Shown here piece by piece: positions 1 to 6,654 of a DNA stretch of 16,459 nucleotides; within the stretch, counting starts at the first letter, position 1, and each line of letters opens with the position of its first letter. Origin of the DNA: JBDSLU01 sp039916225 (GTDB lineage Bacteria > Acidobacteriota > Vicinamibacteria > Vicinamibacterales > Vicinamibacteraceae). A model generated the notes under the pieces. The model saw only the letters and a list, made by a program, of their open reading frames with translations, did no database searches and had not been told where the DNA came from. The position numbers and the translations under genes are program-made. Location of the stretch: positions 1 to 16,459 of the forward strand of contig JBDSLU010000370.1 of the NCBI GenBank assembly GCA_039916225.1, in the 5' to 3' direction.

Positions 1-746
1 GCTTCGTCGGACAGGATGTCGCCGAAGAGATTCTCGGTGACGACGACGTCGTAGCGGCGCGGATCGAGCGCCAGGTTCATCGCGAACGCGTCGACGTACT
101 GGTGCTCGAGCGTGACGTCGGGATACGCCTGCGCGAACTTGGTAATCGTCGCGCGCCACAGCTGCGACGTCTCGAGGACGTTCGCCTTGTCGACCGACAG
201 CACCTTACGGCGGCGGCCGCGCGCAATGTCGAAGGCGTACTTGCTGACGCGCTCGACCTCGGCCGGCGTGTAGCGCATGGTGTTGAAGCCTTCGGAGCCG
301 TCGGCGGCCAGCCCGCGCGGCTCGCCGAAGTAGAGCCCGCCGAGCAGCTCGCGGACGATCACCAGGTCGGCGCCGGCGACGCGCTCCGGCTTGAACGGCA
401 GCACGTCGTGCAGCGACGCGAACGCCTTGGCCGGCCGCAGGTTGGCGTAGACGCCGAGGCCCTTGCGCAACGCCAGGAGGCCGGTCTCGATCTTCTCGGC
501 CCGCGGCAGGTGGTCGAAGGCCGGATCGCCGACCGCGCCGAGCAGCACCGCGTCGCTCGCCTGACAGGCGGCCAGCGTCTCGGGCGGCAGCGCCGGCTTG
601 CCGGCCCGCAGCGCCGAGGCGCCGATCGGATGCGAGGTGGTCGTGAAAGAACGGCCATAACAACGGCCGATCGCGTGCAGGACGTCGACGCCGGCGGCGA
701 CGACCTCGGGGCCGACGCCGTCACCGGGGAGCAGGACAATGTTCAC
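1..746 (-). CDS. leuB: 3-isopropylmalate dehydrogenase, C-terminal part missing at window edge
   Basis: This gene encodes the NAD-dependent oxidative decarboxylation step of leucine synthesis, turning 3-isopropylmalate into 2-oxoisocaproate in the cytoplasm. It is open from a GTG at 746 to the left edge, giving 248 codons of a family that is usually about 355 residues, so roughly the last third lies outside. Visible family motifs, in order, are LLPGDGVGPEV at the N-terminus, LLGAVGDP, VRELLGGLYFGEPRG, NTMRYTPAEVERV, SVDKANVLETSQLWR, HQYVDAFAMNL (substrate and metal site region) and VVTENLFGDILSDEA. The GTG start is chosen because VNIVLLPGDG matches the normal N-terminus exactly and no ATG fits. 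No clear Shine-Dalgarno sequence precedes it. It lies 93 bases downstream of leuA on the same strand and is probably co-transcribed with it. Identification is very secure. Confidence 0.95.
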   Translation of the reverse strand, partial: MNIVLLPGDGVGPEVVAAGVDVLHAIGRCYGRSFTTTSHPIGASALRAGKPALPPETLAACQASDAVLLGAVGDPAFDHLPRAEKIETGLLALRKGLGVYANLRPAKAFASLHDVLPFKPERVAGADLVIVRELLGGLYFGEPRGLAADGSEGFNTMRYTPAEVERVSKYAFDIARGRRRKVLSVDKANVLETSQLWRATITKFAQAYPDVTLEHQYVDAFAMNLALDPRRYDVVVTENLFGDILSDE

Positions 747-839
747 AGGCGGATGATACCGGGAGGGCCGCGCGGAACGGACGCGATGCCGCCGCGCGGG
801 TTCGGAACTGGTCCAGGATGACTTTGGGGGGCGGCCGCG
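747..839 (-). other. leuA-leuB intergenic spacer with inverted repeat
   Basis: This is a 93-base gap between the leuA stop and the leuB start. It contains two copies of the self-complementary octamer CCGCGCGG (768-775 and 792-799) separated by 16 bases, which could form a GC-rich hairpin in the leuAB transcript. There is also a run of six G at 827-832. There is no U-tract, so it does not look like a full terminator. The gap is far too short to hold the missing regulatory domain of LeuA. Confidence 0.4.
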
Positions 840-2033
840 CTACGTGCGCGTCGCCGCGGTCGCGGGCGCGTCCTGGCCGCTGCGGACGGATTCGACGATG
901 GCCACCATCTCGGCATCGGAGACGTGCTTCTGCAGATCGGCCAGCTCGGTCATCTGCTTGTAGATGCGATCCAGCTCGAACTTCGAGAGCGCGAGACCGA
1001 GCTCCTCGCAGCGCTTCTGGACGGCGTGGCGGCCCGAATGCTTGCCCAGCACCAGCGTCGATTTCGGAACGCCGACGTCTTCGGCGTTCATGATCTCGTA
1101 GGTGCGGCGGTCCTTCAGCATCCCGTCCTGATGGATGCCGGCTTCGTGGGCGAAGGCGTTGCGGCCGACGATCGCCTTGTTGGCCTGCACGGCCTGACCG
1201 GTGAGCTTGGTGAGCAGCTGGCTGCTCGGGTAGATCTCGCGGGTCACGACGCCGGTCGTGAACGTGGCCCGATCGTGCCGCACGTGCGACACCATCACCA
1301 CCTCTTCGAGCGAGGCGTTGCCGGCCCGCTCACCGATACCGTTGATCGTGCACTCGACCTGGCGCGCTCCGGCGCGGATGGCCGCCAGGCTGTTGGCGAC
1401 AGCGAGGCCGAGGTCGTCGTGGCAGTGGGTGCTGAAGATCGCCTTCGACGCGTTCGGCACCGTCGCGATGATGGCGCGGAAGAACTCCTCGATCTCGTCG
1501 GGCGTGCAATAGCCGACCGTGTCGGGCAGGTTGATCGTCGACGCGCCGGCCTCGATGACCGCTTCGACCACCTGATAGAGGAAGCCCAGATCGCTGCGGG
1601 TGGCGTCCTCTGCCGAGAACTGGACGTCGTCGGTGAAGCCGCGAGCCCGGGTCACCGCCGCCACCGCCCGCTCGAGGCACTGCTCGCGCGTGATCCGGAG
1701 CTTGCGTTCGAGGTGGAGGTCGGAGGTGGCGATGAAGGTGTGGATGCGGCTGCGGGCCGCGGGTTCGAGGGCCTTGCCGGCGGCGTCGATGTCGCCCGGA
1801 GCGCAGCGAGCGAGCGCCGCGATCACGGGCCGTCTAACCTCCATGGCGACTCGCCGGACCGACTCGGCGTCGTCCTGGGAGGCAATCGGGAAGCCGGCTT
1901 CCATGATGTCCACGCCCAGGGCGTCGAGCTGTCGAGCCAGTTCCAGCTTCTCGACGACGCGCATCGAGAAACCCGGAGCTTGCTCACCGTCGCGGAGAGT
2001 GGTGTCGAAAACGACGACCGCAGGGTCGGCCAT
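840..2033 (-). CDS. leuA: 2-isopropylmalate synthase, short form without regulatory domain
   Basis: The product catalyses the committed step of leucine synthesis, condensing acetyl-CoA with 2-oxoisovalerate. The TIM-barrel domain begins with FDTTLRDGEQAPG (residues 9-21), carries the HxHDD metal motif (His203, His205), GIGERAGNA (232-240), and FAHEAGIHQDGMLK with TYEIM in the linker region (294-315). At 397 residues it is over 100 shorter than the usual LeuA (about 510-525). It stops after the linker, so the C-terminal LeuA dimer/regulatory domain that binds leucine is absent. The stop is a clean TAG and leuB follows closely, so this is not a window-edge effect. The ATG at 2033 gives the expected N-terminus, though the ribosome site is weak. 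It is divergent from a LysR gene, with leuB downstream. Homocitrate or citramalate synthase are alternatives, but HQDGMLK/TYEIM and the neighbouring leuB favour LeuA. Confidence 0.93.
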   Translation of the reverse strand: MADPAVVVFDTTLRDGEQAPGFSMRVVEKLELARQLDALGVDIMEAGFPIASQDDAESVRRVAMEVRRPVIAALARCAPGDIDAAGKALEPAARSRIHTFIATSDLHLERKLRITREQCLERAVAAVTRARGFTDDVQFSAEDATRSDLGFLYQVVEAVIEAGASTINLPDTVGYCTPDEIEEFFRAIIATVPNASKAIFSTHCHDDLGLAVANSLAAIRAGARQVECTINGIGERAGNASLEEVVMVSHVRHDRATFTTGVVTREIYPSSQLLTKLTGQAVQANKAIVGRNAFAHEAGIHQDGMLKDRRTYEIMNAEDVGVPKSTLVLGKHSGRHAVQKRCEELGLALSKFELDRIYKQMTELADLQKHVSDAEMVAIVESVRSGQDAPATAATRT

Positions 2034-2104
2034 GCTTCGTAGTAGACGCCCCGCCTCGACTGCTAGTCAAGATTATAATCTTTACAGTTGCATAATAAGC
2101 TAGA
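2034..2104. promoter_or_regulatory. Divergent leuA / LysR promoter region
   Basis: This is a 71-base gap between head-to-head genes, and it is conspicuously AT-rich (about 2064-2104) against very GC-rich surroundings. TATAAT can be read on both strands inside the central palindrome, on the minus strand as the complement of 2072-2077, which could serve as the leuA -10 box. I do not see a convincing -35 box for either direction. The layout is the classic LysR arrangement, in which the regulator represses itself and controls the divergent target from one shared region. Confidence 0.6.
2066..2085. promoter_or_regulatory. LysR-type operator palindrome
   Basis: GTCAAGATTATAATCTTTAC is a 20-base inverted repeat with a single mismatched pair. 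Its central 14 bases (AAGATTATAATCTT) are perfectly symmetrical. LysR proteins bind dyads of the T-N11-A type with AT-rich arms, and this dyad sits between the regulator and leuA. It overlaps the candidate leuA -10 box, so binding could block or reposition polymerase. The assignment to this particular regulator is inferred from position. Confidence 0.6.
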
Positions 2105-3043
2105 ATGAACCGGACCATGGATCTGGCCGAGCTGCAGGTCTTTTTGACGGTTGCCTCCGAGCGCAGTTTCTCGCGCGCTGCGGCGCGGCTCCACCGTACC
2201 CAGCCAGCGATCAGCCAGGCGGTGAAGCGCCTCGAGGACGACCTCGGCGAGCGCCTGTTCGACCGGTCGGCCAAGGACGGCAAGCTCACCGAAGCTGGCC
2301 GCGTGCTGCTCGACTACGCGCAGCGATTGATGCGTCTGGCCGAAGAAGCCGACTCGGCAGTTCGCGACCTGCGTGATTTGCAGCGCGGGCGGGTGCTGGT
2401 CGGCGCCAACGAGGCCGCCGTCCACGTCCTGTTGCCCCTCCTCGAGCATTTCCGCCGCCAGTTCCCGCGGATCCAGATCGACATCCGGCGGGTGCCGTCG
2501 CGCCAGATTGGCGTCGAGGTGCTGCAGCGAAGCCTCGATTTCGGCATCCTCTCGTTCCCGCCGGCGGAACGTGGACTGGGTACGATCACGCTGGGATCGG
2601 ACGAGCTGGTCGTGCTGATGGCACCGGCGCATCCGCTGGCCGGCCGCAAGCAGGTGTCGATGAGCGAACTCGGTGAGCAGGACGTGATTGCCCACAACGA
2701 GGCGTCCCCGGCCCGCGAAAAGGTGCTGCGGCTGTTCGAGCAGCGGCACGAGAAGCTGAACATCACCGTGGCGCTGCCCAGCCTCGACGGGATCAAGCGC
2801 GCCGTCGAGATGAACCTGGGCGTGGCGCTGCTGCCACGTCGGTGCGCGGTCACCGAGCTGGCGCGGGGCACCCTGGTCGCGACCACGGTGCCGCAGCTCC
2901 GTCTGCCCCGGCATCTCCGGCTGATCTACCGGCAGGCGGGCGAGCTGTCCCATGCCGCACAGCAGTTCCTCGCCGTCGCCAAGAAGCACGAGCAGGCCGA
3001 AACCACCCCGGCCGAGACTGCCCCGGCCGAAGAGATCGCCTGA
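2105..3043 (+). CDS. LysR-family transcriptional regulator
   Basis: This is a DNA-binding regulator of the LysR family. The N-terminal winged helix-turn-helix is clear: DLAELQVFLTVASERSFSRA, then AARLHRTQPAISQAVKRLE, then LGERLFDRS (residues 6-55). The rest is the two-lobed effector-binding domain, including GRVLVGANEAA and the segment IKRAVEMNLGVALLP. The length of 312 residues is normal. The C-terminus carries a short Ala/Glu/Thr/Pro-rich tail (TPAETAPAEEIA) outside the usual fold. The true start may be the second ATG at 2117 (MDLAELQVF), which matches the family better than 2105. Neither start has a strong ribosome site. Because it diverges from leuA over a palindrome, it probably regulates leuAB and itself in response to a pathway metabolite. 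The effector cannot be told from the sequence. Confidence 0.93.
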   Translation: MNRTMDLAELQVFLTVASERSFSRAAARLHRTQPAISQAVKRLEDDLGERLFDRSAKDGKLTEAGRVLLDYAQRLMRLAEEADSAVRDLRDLQRGRVLVGANEAAVHVLLPLLEHFRRQFPRIQIDIRRVPSRQIGVEVLQRSLDFGILSFPPAERGLGTITLGSDELVVLMAPAHPLAGRKQVSMSELGEQDVIAHNEASPAREKVLRLFEQRHEKLNITVALPSLDGIKRAVEMNLGVALLPRRCAVTELARGTLVATTVPQLRLPRHLRLIYRQAGELSHAAQQFLAVAKKHEQAETTPAETAPAEEIA

Positions 3044-3250
3044 GGCCATCGCCGGCGATCCCGAGCGGCGCGGTCGAGGAGTTGGAAGTGTCACCCCGGC
3101 GGACCTGGTGGACGACGTTGGCGGCGCCCGAGAGAACGGTCGCTGTCCTCGTCCAAGGAACAGCCGGGTGGTCAACGGGGCGCAAAAGTTGAAAATTCTT
3201 GCGATCCCGCCTGGCACGAGAGTTGATGTAGTTGGCGCAGGAGAGTCGCA
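3044..3250 (+). other. Intergenic region between LysR gene and PEGA-domain gene
   Basis: These 207 bases show no credible coding. Just after the LysR stop there is a perfect palindrome, ATCGCCGGCGAT (about 3049-3060), and GATCGCC/GGCGATC can pair around the stop codon, which might weakly end transcription although no U-tract follows. The right-hand end is more AT-rich and holds the sigma-54-like promoter and ribosome site described separately. Confidence 0.45.
3212..3227 (+). promoter_or_regulatory. Sigma-54-like -24/-12 promoter
   Basis: TGGCACGAGAGTTGAT matches the sigma-54 consensus TGGCACG-N4-TTGCW at all positions but one. The GG at 3213-3214 is correct, the spacing to the -12 dinucleotide is the required 10 bases, but that dinucleotide reads GA rather than GC (3225-3226). 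The predicted transcript would start near 3237, just ahead of the ribosome site AGGAGAG (3239-3245) of the gene at 3251, leaving a leader of about 14 bases. If real, an enhancer-binding activator would be needed. None is in the window. Confidence 0.4.
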
Positions 3251-4240
3251 ATGATGTCCTCACGAATTGTCACCGGTGCCTTCCTCGTCGGCGTGCTCGC
3301 CGTTTCACCCGCCTTGGCTCAAGAGCGCCATGCCCGCCAGCGCAGCGAGCAGAGTGGCGATCGTGGCGGTGATCGCGGTGGGAATCGCGGCAGCTCACGG
3401 AGCGCCGACCGCGGCGACCGGGGCGGCGATCGCGGCCAGAGTCCTCGCGTCTACCAGCGCTCGACCGAACGGGCGCCCCAGCAGCGGGCGTATGAGGGTC
3501 GCCAGTACCAGCAGCAGCGCCGGAACGACGCGCCGCGGCAGTACACGGCCCCCCAAGCCCGTCGCTATGACACGCCCCGCCGCTACGAGGCGCCCCGGGC
3601 GAATCAGTACGACCGCCGGACCTATTCCAACCGCGGCTACGCCGCGCCGCGGCGTGACCCGTCCTACCGCGGCAACAGCTACCGCAGCAACAGCTATCGC
3701 AGCAACAGCTACGGCGGCTACAACTCGCGCAGCTACAACTCACGCAGCTACGGTTCGCGGAACTACAGCTACAGCCGGCGCTATGTCTACGGCGGCTACC
3801 GTGGCGTCTACGGCTACGGCAGCGGCTACCGCCGCAGCCGCATCGTGACGGTGGTGCCGTGGCGCCCGTATCACTACCGCCCGCGGTTCAGCATCGGCGT
3901 CTACTACGGGGCCGGCGGTTCGTATGACTACGGCTACACGCCGAGCTACTTCTACGACCCGCTTCCGGGGCACGCCTACGGCGGCGTGCGGATCACCGAA
4001 GCGCCGCGTGACGCCCAGGTGTTCGCGGACGGCTACTACGTCGGCATCGTCGACGACTTCGACGGCGTCTTCCAGCACGTCAACCTCGAACCCGGCCAGC
4101 ACCGGATCGAAGTGCGCACCGCCGAGGTCGAGCCGATTTCGTTCGACGTCTACGTGCAGCCGGGTCGCACCATCACCCTGCGCGCCGACGACTATAACGA
4201 CGGCTTCTACGACGACAGCGCCAGCGGCGACGGCTACTAG
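3251..4240 (+). CDS. Secreted Arg/Gly/Tyr-rich protein with C-terminal PEGA domain
   Basis: This is an exported protein of 329 residues. A signal peptide (residues 1-23, hydrophobic core GAFLVGVLAVSPALA, cleavage near ALA/QE) is followed by a long low-complexity stretch to about residue 210. That stretch is rich in Arg, Gly, Tyr, Ser and Gln, with DRGGDRGG-type units and then NSYRS/NSRSY repeats, and is strongly basic and probably disordered. The end (about 245-312, from GVRITEAPRDAQVFADGYYVG to TITLRADDY) fits a PEGA domain, a small beta domain often found on surface and envelope proteins. The final dozen residues are acidic. The ATG at 3251 has a good ribosome site, AGGAGAG. The gene stands alone, with a sigma-54-like promoter before it and a hairpin after it. 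The function is unknown; an envelope or matrix role binding acidic polymers is a guess from charge. Confidence 0.85.
   Translation: MMSSRIVTGAFLVGVLAVSPALAQERHARQRSEQSGDRGGDRGGNRGSSRSADRGDRGGDRGQSPRVYQRSTERAPQQRAYEGRQYQQQRRNDAPRQYTAPQARRYDTPRRYEAPRANQYDRRTYSNRGYAAPRRDPSYRGNSYRSNSYRSNSYGGYNSRSYNSRSYGSRNYSYSRRYVYGGYRGVYGYGSGYRRSRIVTVVPWRPYHYRPRFSIGVYYGAGGSYDYGYTPSYFYDPLPGHAYGGVRITEAPRDAQVFADGYYVGIVDDFDGVFQHVNLEPGQHRIEVRTAEVEPISFDVYVQPGRTITLRADDYNDGFYDDSASGDGY
3671..3760 (+). repeat. Intragenic repeats encoding NSYRS / NSRSY units
   Basis: Short degenerate tandem units in the DNA (AGCAACAGCTA(C/T)CGC repeated, then AACTC(G/A)CGCAGCTAC repeated) encode residues 141-170 of the PEGA protein. They read as three NSYR-like and then three NSRSY-like units. 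Such tracts can expand or contract by slippage and in-frame recombination. Confidence 0.7.
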
Positions 4241-4267
4241 CCAACCGCCGGATCTCGGTAGGCGATT

Positions 4268-4296
4268 GACGGCCGGTCCTCAAGGGGCCGGCCGTC
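4268..4296 (+). terminator. Hairpin after the PEGA-domain gene
   Basis: GACGGCCGG (4268-4276) pairs perfectly with CCGGCCGTC (4288-4296). TCC/GGG can extend the stem inward, leaving a five-base loop. The hairpin lies 27 bases after the stop at 4240. The stretch that follows is CGTTCGTACG, so the U-tract is poor. It probably ends transcription or protects the 3' end. The rest of 4241-4442 shows no coding signal. Confidence 0.6.
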
Positions 4297-4442
4297 CGTT
4301 CGTACGGGACCTCCGACCGGCCAGGACGCCGGGACAAGAGCGAACCCGACCCAGCCGCCACCGCGGCCCGGCCTCAACATCGGCCCCGTGCACCGGCGGG
4401 CAATTTTCGCGCAACGGGGTCGGCGGGGTAACCTGAAGGGCG

Positions 4443-5513
4443 ATGTTCCGCCGCACCGACGACCTTCGTATCACCGACGTCCGTCCCCTGATTCCCCCGG
4501 CCATCCTGCTGGAGGAGATCCCGATCAGCGAACGGGCCTCGAACGTGGTCGCCAACGCCCGGACGGCCATCGCCAACGCCATCGACGGCCGCGATCCCCG
4601 GCTGGTCGTCGTCGCCGGGCCGTGCTCGATCCACGACCAGAAGGCGGCCCTCGAATACGCCAACCGCCTGCAGCGCCTGGCGGCCCGCTACGCCGACCAC
4701 CTGATCGTGGTGATGCGCAGCTACTTCGAGAAGCCACGGACGACCGTCGGTTGGAAGGGGTTCATCAACGATCCCGACCTCGACGAGAGCTTCCACATCA
4801 ACCGAGGCCTGCGGCTGGCGCGGCAGCTCCTGCTCGACGTCAACGACATGGGCCTGCCGACCGGGTCCGAGTTCCTCGACACCCAGATTCCGCAGCACAT
4901 CGCCGACCTGACGTCCTGGGTGGCCATCGGCGCCCGGACCACCGAGAGCCAGGTGCACCGCGAGCTGGCCTCCGGCCTGTCGATGCCGGTCGGGTTCAAG
5001 AACGGCACCGACGGCAACACCAAGACGGCGGTGGACGCCGTGCTCTCGGCCCGCACCGGCCACTGGTTCCCGTCTGTCACCAAGCAGGGCGTGGCGGCCA
5101 TCTTCCAGACCACCGGCAACGAGAGCTGCCACGTCATCCTGCGCGGCGGCAGCCGCACCGGCCCGAACTACCAGGCCGCCAGCGTCGCCGAGCTGTGCCA
5201 GAGCCTGGCCAAGCAGGGCCTGCGCCAGGCGGTGATGGTCGACTGCTCGCATGGCAACAGCGAGAAGGATCACCGGCGCCAGGGCGCCGTCGCCGCCGAC
5301 CTGTGCGCGCAGGTTGCGGCCGGTTCGTGGCACATCTTCGGCCTGATGCTGGAGAGCCACCTCGTCGAAGGCCGCCAGGACTACGTGCCCGGTCGTGACG
5401 CCGTCTACGGCCAGAGCATCACCGACGCCTGCATCTCGCTGGAACAGACCGAGCCGCTGCTCGAGCAGCTGGCCAAGGCGCAGCAGCTGCGCGGATCGAC
5501 GGTCCCCGCGTAG
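4443..5513 (+). CDS. aroG: 3-deoxy-7-phosphoheptulonate (DAHP) synthase, class I (AroF/G/H type)
   Basis: The product condenses phosphoenolpyruvate with erythrose 4-phosphate to make DAHP, the first step of the shikimate pathway to aromatic amino acids, in the cytoplasm. It is 356 residues long, as in the E. coli isozymes (about 350). Diagnostic stretches are VVAGPCSIHDQKAA, MRSYFEKPRTTVGWKGFINDP, PTGSEFLDTQIPQ, IGARTTESQVHRELASGLS, PVGFKNGTDGN, LRGGSRTGPNY and MVDCSHGNSEKDHRRQ. There is no fused chorismate mutase domain. The start at 4443 gives the usual N-terminus, and GAAGGG sits very close to it (4435-4440). Which isozyme (feedback by Phe, Tyr or Trp) cannot be told, so the symbol marks the family only. 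The ligC gene follows 37 bases after the stop and is probably co-transcribed. Confidence 0.95.
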   Translation: MFRRTDDLRITDVRPLIPPAILLEEIPISERASNVVANARTAIANAIDGRDPRLVVVAGPCSIHDQKAALEYANRLQRLAARYADHLIVVMRSYFEKPRTTVGWKGFINDPDLDESFHINRGLRLARQLLLDVNDMGLPTGSEFLDTQIPQHIADLTSWVAIGARTTESQVHRELASGLSMPVGFKNGTDGNTKTAVDAVLSARTGHWFPSVTKQGVAAIFQTTGNESCHVILRGGSRTGPNYQAASVAELCQSLAKQGLRQAVMVDCSHGNSEKDHRRQGAVAADLCAQVAAGSWHIFGLMLESHLVEGRQDYVPGRDAVYGQSITDACISLEQTEPLLEQLAKAQQLRGSTVPA

Positions 5514-5550
5514 CGCCGCGAGCGCCCCAGTCCCGGAGCGTTTCAGCGCG

Positions 5551-6654
5551 ATGGCCGACAACACGCCCGCCACCGGCTTCGCGATCGCGCCGCCGATCGA
5601 GCCGATGCTGGCCAAGCTGGCCGAGGCACTGCCCGAGGCGGGCGCCTTCCTCTTCGAGCCGAAGTGGGACGGCTTCCGCGCCATCGTCTTCCGCGGCGAC
5701 GCGGACGTGTTCATCCAGAGCCGCGACCTGCGGCCGCTCGATCGCTACTTCCCTGAGCTGCACGATCTGCTGGTGACGGCGCTCCCGCCCGGCTGCGTCG
5801 TCGACGGCGAGATCGTGATCGCCGGGCCGGCTGGCCTCGACTTCGATCGGCTGCAGCTGCGGCTGCACCCGGCCGCGTCGCGGGTCGCCAAGCTGGCGGC
5901 GGAGACGCCGTCAGCATTCGTCGCCTTCGATCTCCTGGCGGTCGAGGGCCAGGACATCCGCGAGCTGCCGCAGCACGAGCGTCGCGCCCGCCTCGAACGG
6001 CTGCTCGTGGACGCCGCGCCGCCGCTGCATCTGACGCCGATGACGCACGACCGCGCGCTGGCGACCGAGTGGCTGGCGCGCTTCGAGGGCGCCGGTCTCG
6101 ACGGCGTGATGGCCAAGCCGGTCGACGCCACCTACCAGCCCGGCAAGCGCGCGATGCTCAAGATCAAGCATGCGCGCACCGCCGACTGCGTCGTCGCCGG
6201 CTTCCGCTGGCACAAGAGCGGCGACGACCGCGTCGGCTCGCTGCTGCTGGGCCTCTATGACGACCGCGGCCGGCTGCAGCACGTCGGCGTCACGTCCGCC
6301 TTCACGATGGCGGTGCGCCAGGAGCTGGCGGCGGAGCTCGCGCCGCTGCGCGTCGACGCACTCGACGGACATCCATGGCGGGACTGGGCCGCAGCGCAGC
6401 CAGAGGTCGGCCGCAAGCCGGGCGGACAGAGCCGATGGAGCGCCGGCAAGGACCTGTCGTGGGAACCGCTGCGCATCGAGCGCGCCTGCGAAGTGAAGTA
6501 CGACCACCTGCAGGGCGATCGCTTCCGCCACGCGACGGTGTTCCAGCGATGGCGCCCCGACAAGATGCCGGCGGACTGCCGCTACGATCAGCTCGAGGTC
6601 ACGACTCCGTACGAGTTGGCGAAGGTCTTCGGCGCCGGCCAGCGGCAGCCATAG
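5551..6654 (+). CDS. ligC: ATP-dependent DNA ligase, LigC type
   Basis: This ligase seals nicks in DNA using ATP and is 367 residues long, the size of stand-alone LigC enzymes. The nucleotidyltransferase motifs are in order: motif I EPKWDGFR with adenylated Lys38 (residues 36-43), VVDGEIVI (83-90), FVAFDLLAVEG (123-133, motif IIIa), DGVMAKP (184-190, motif IV), and MLKIKH (202-207, motif V). The OB-fold part ends with RFRHATVFQRWRPDK (324-338), which is typical of LigC and the LigD ligase domain. The ATG at 5551 is chosen over upstream in-frame starts because those would overlap aroG; GGAG lies at 5535-5538. The gene is downstream of aroG and converges on a LigD-type polymerase gene, with the last 56 bases shared antisense. 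LigC enzymes act in excision or break repair rather than replication. The family is secure; the exact pathway is inferred. Confidence 0.92.
   Translation: MADNTPATGFAIAPPIEPMLAKLAEALPEAGAFLFEPKWDGFRAIVFRGDADVFIQSRDLRPLDRYFPELHDLLVTALPPGCVVDGEIVIAGPAGLDFDRLQLRLHPAASRVAKLAAETPSAFVAFDLLAVEGQDIRELPQHERRARLERLLVDAAPPLHLTPMTHDRALATEWLARFEGAGLDGVMAKPVDATYQPGKRAMLKIKHARTADCVVAGFRWHKSGDDRVGSLLLGLYDDRGRLQHVGVTSAFTMAVRQELAAELAPLRVDALDGHPWRDWAAAQPEVGRKPGGQSRWSAGKDLSWEPLRIERACEVKYDHLQGDRFRHATVFQRWRPDKMPADCRYDQLEVTTPYELAKVFGAGQRQP

Noticed and set aside
2034..2104. Leucine attenuator or T-box leader for leuA
   Set aside because: The gap is only 71 bases, with no Leu-codon leader peptide and no terminator/antiterminator pair.
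3671..3760. Possible CRISPR-like repeats
   Set aside because: The units are contiguous, degenerate, in frame and coding, without spacers.
4374..5714. A 446-codon open frame antisense to DAHP synthase
   Set aside because: DAHP synthase is unmistakable on the plus strand; the antisense frame is compositionally a shadow.
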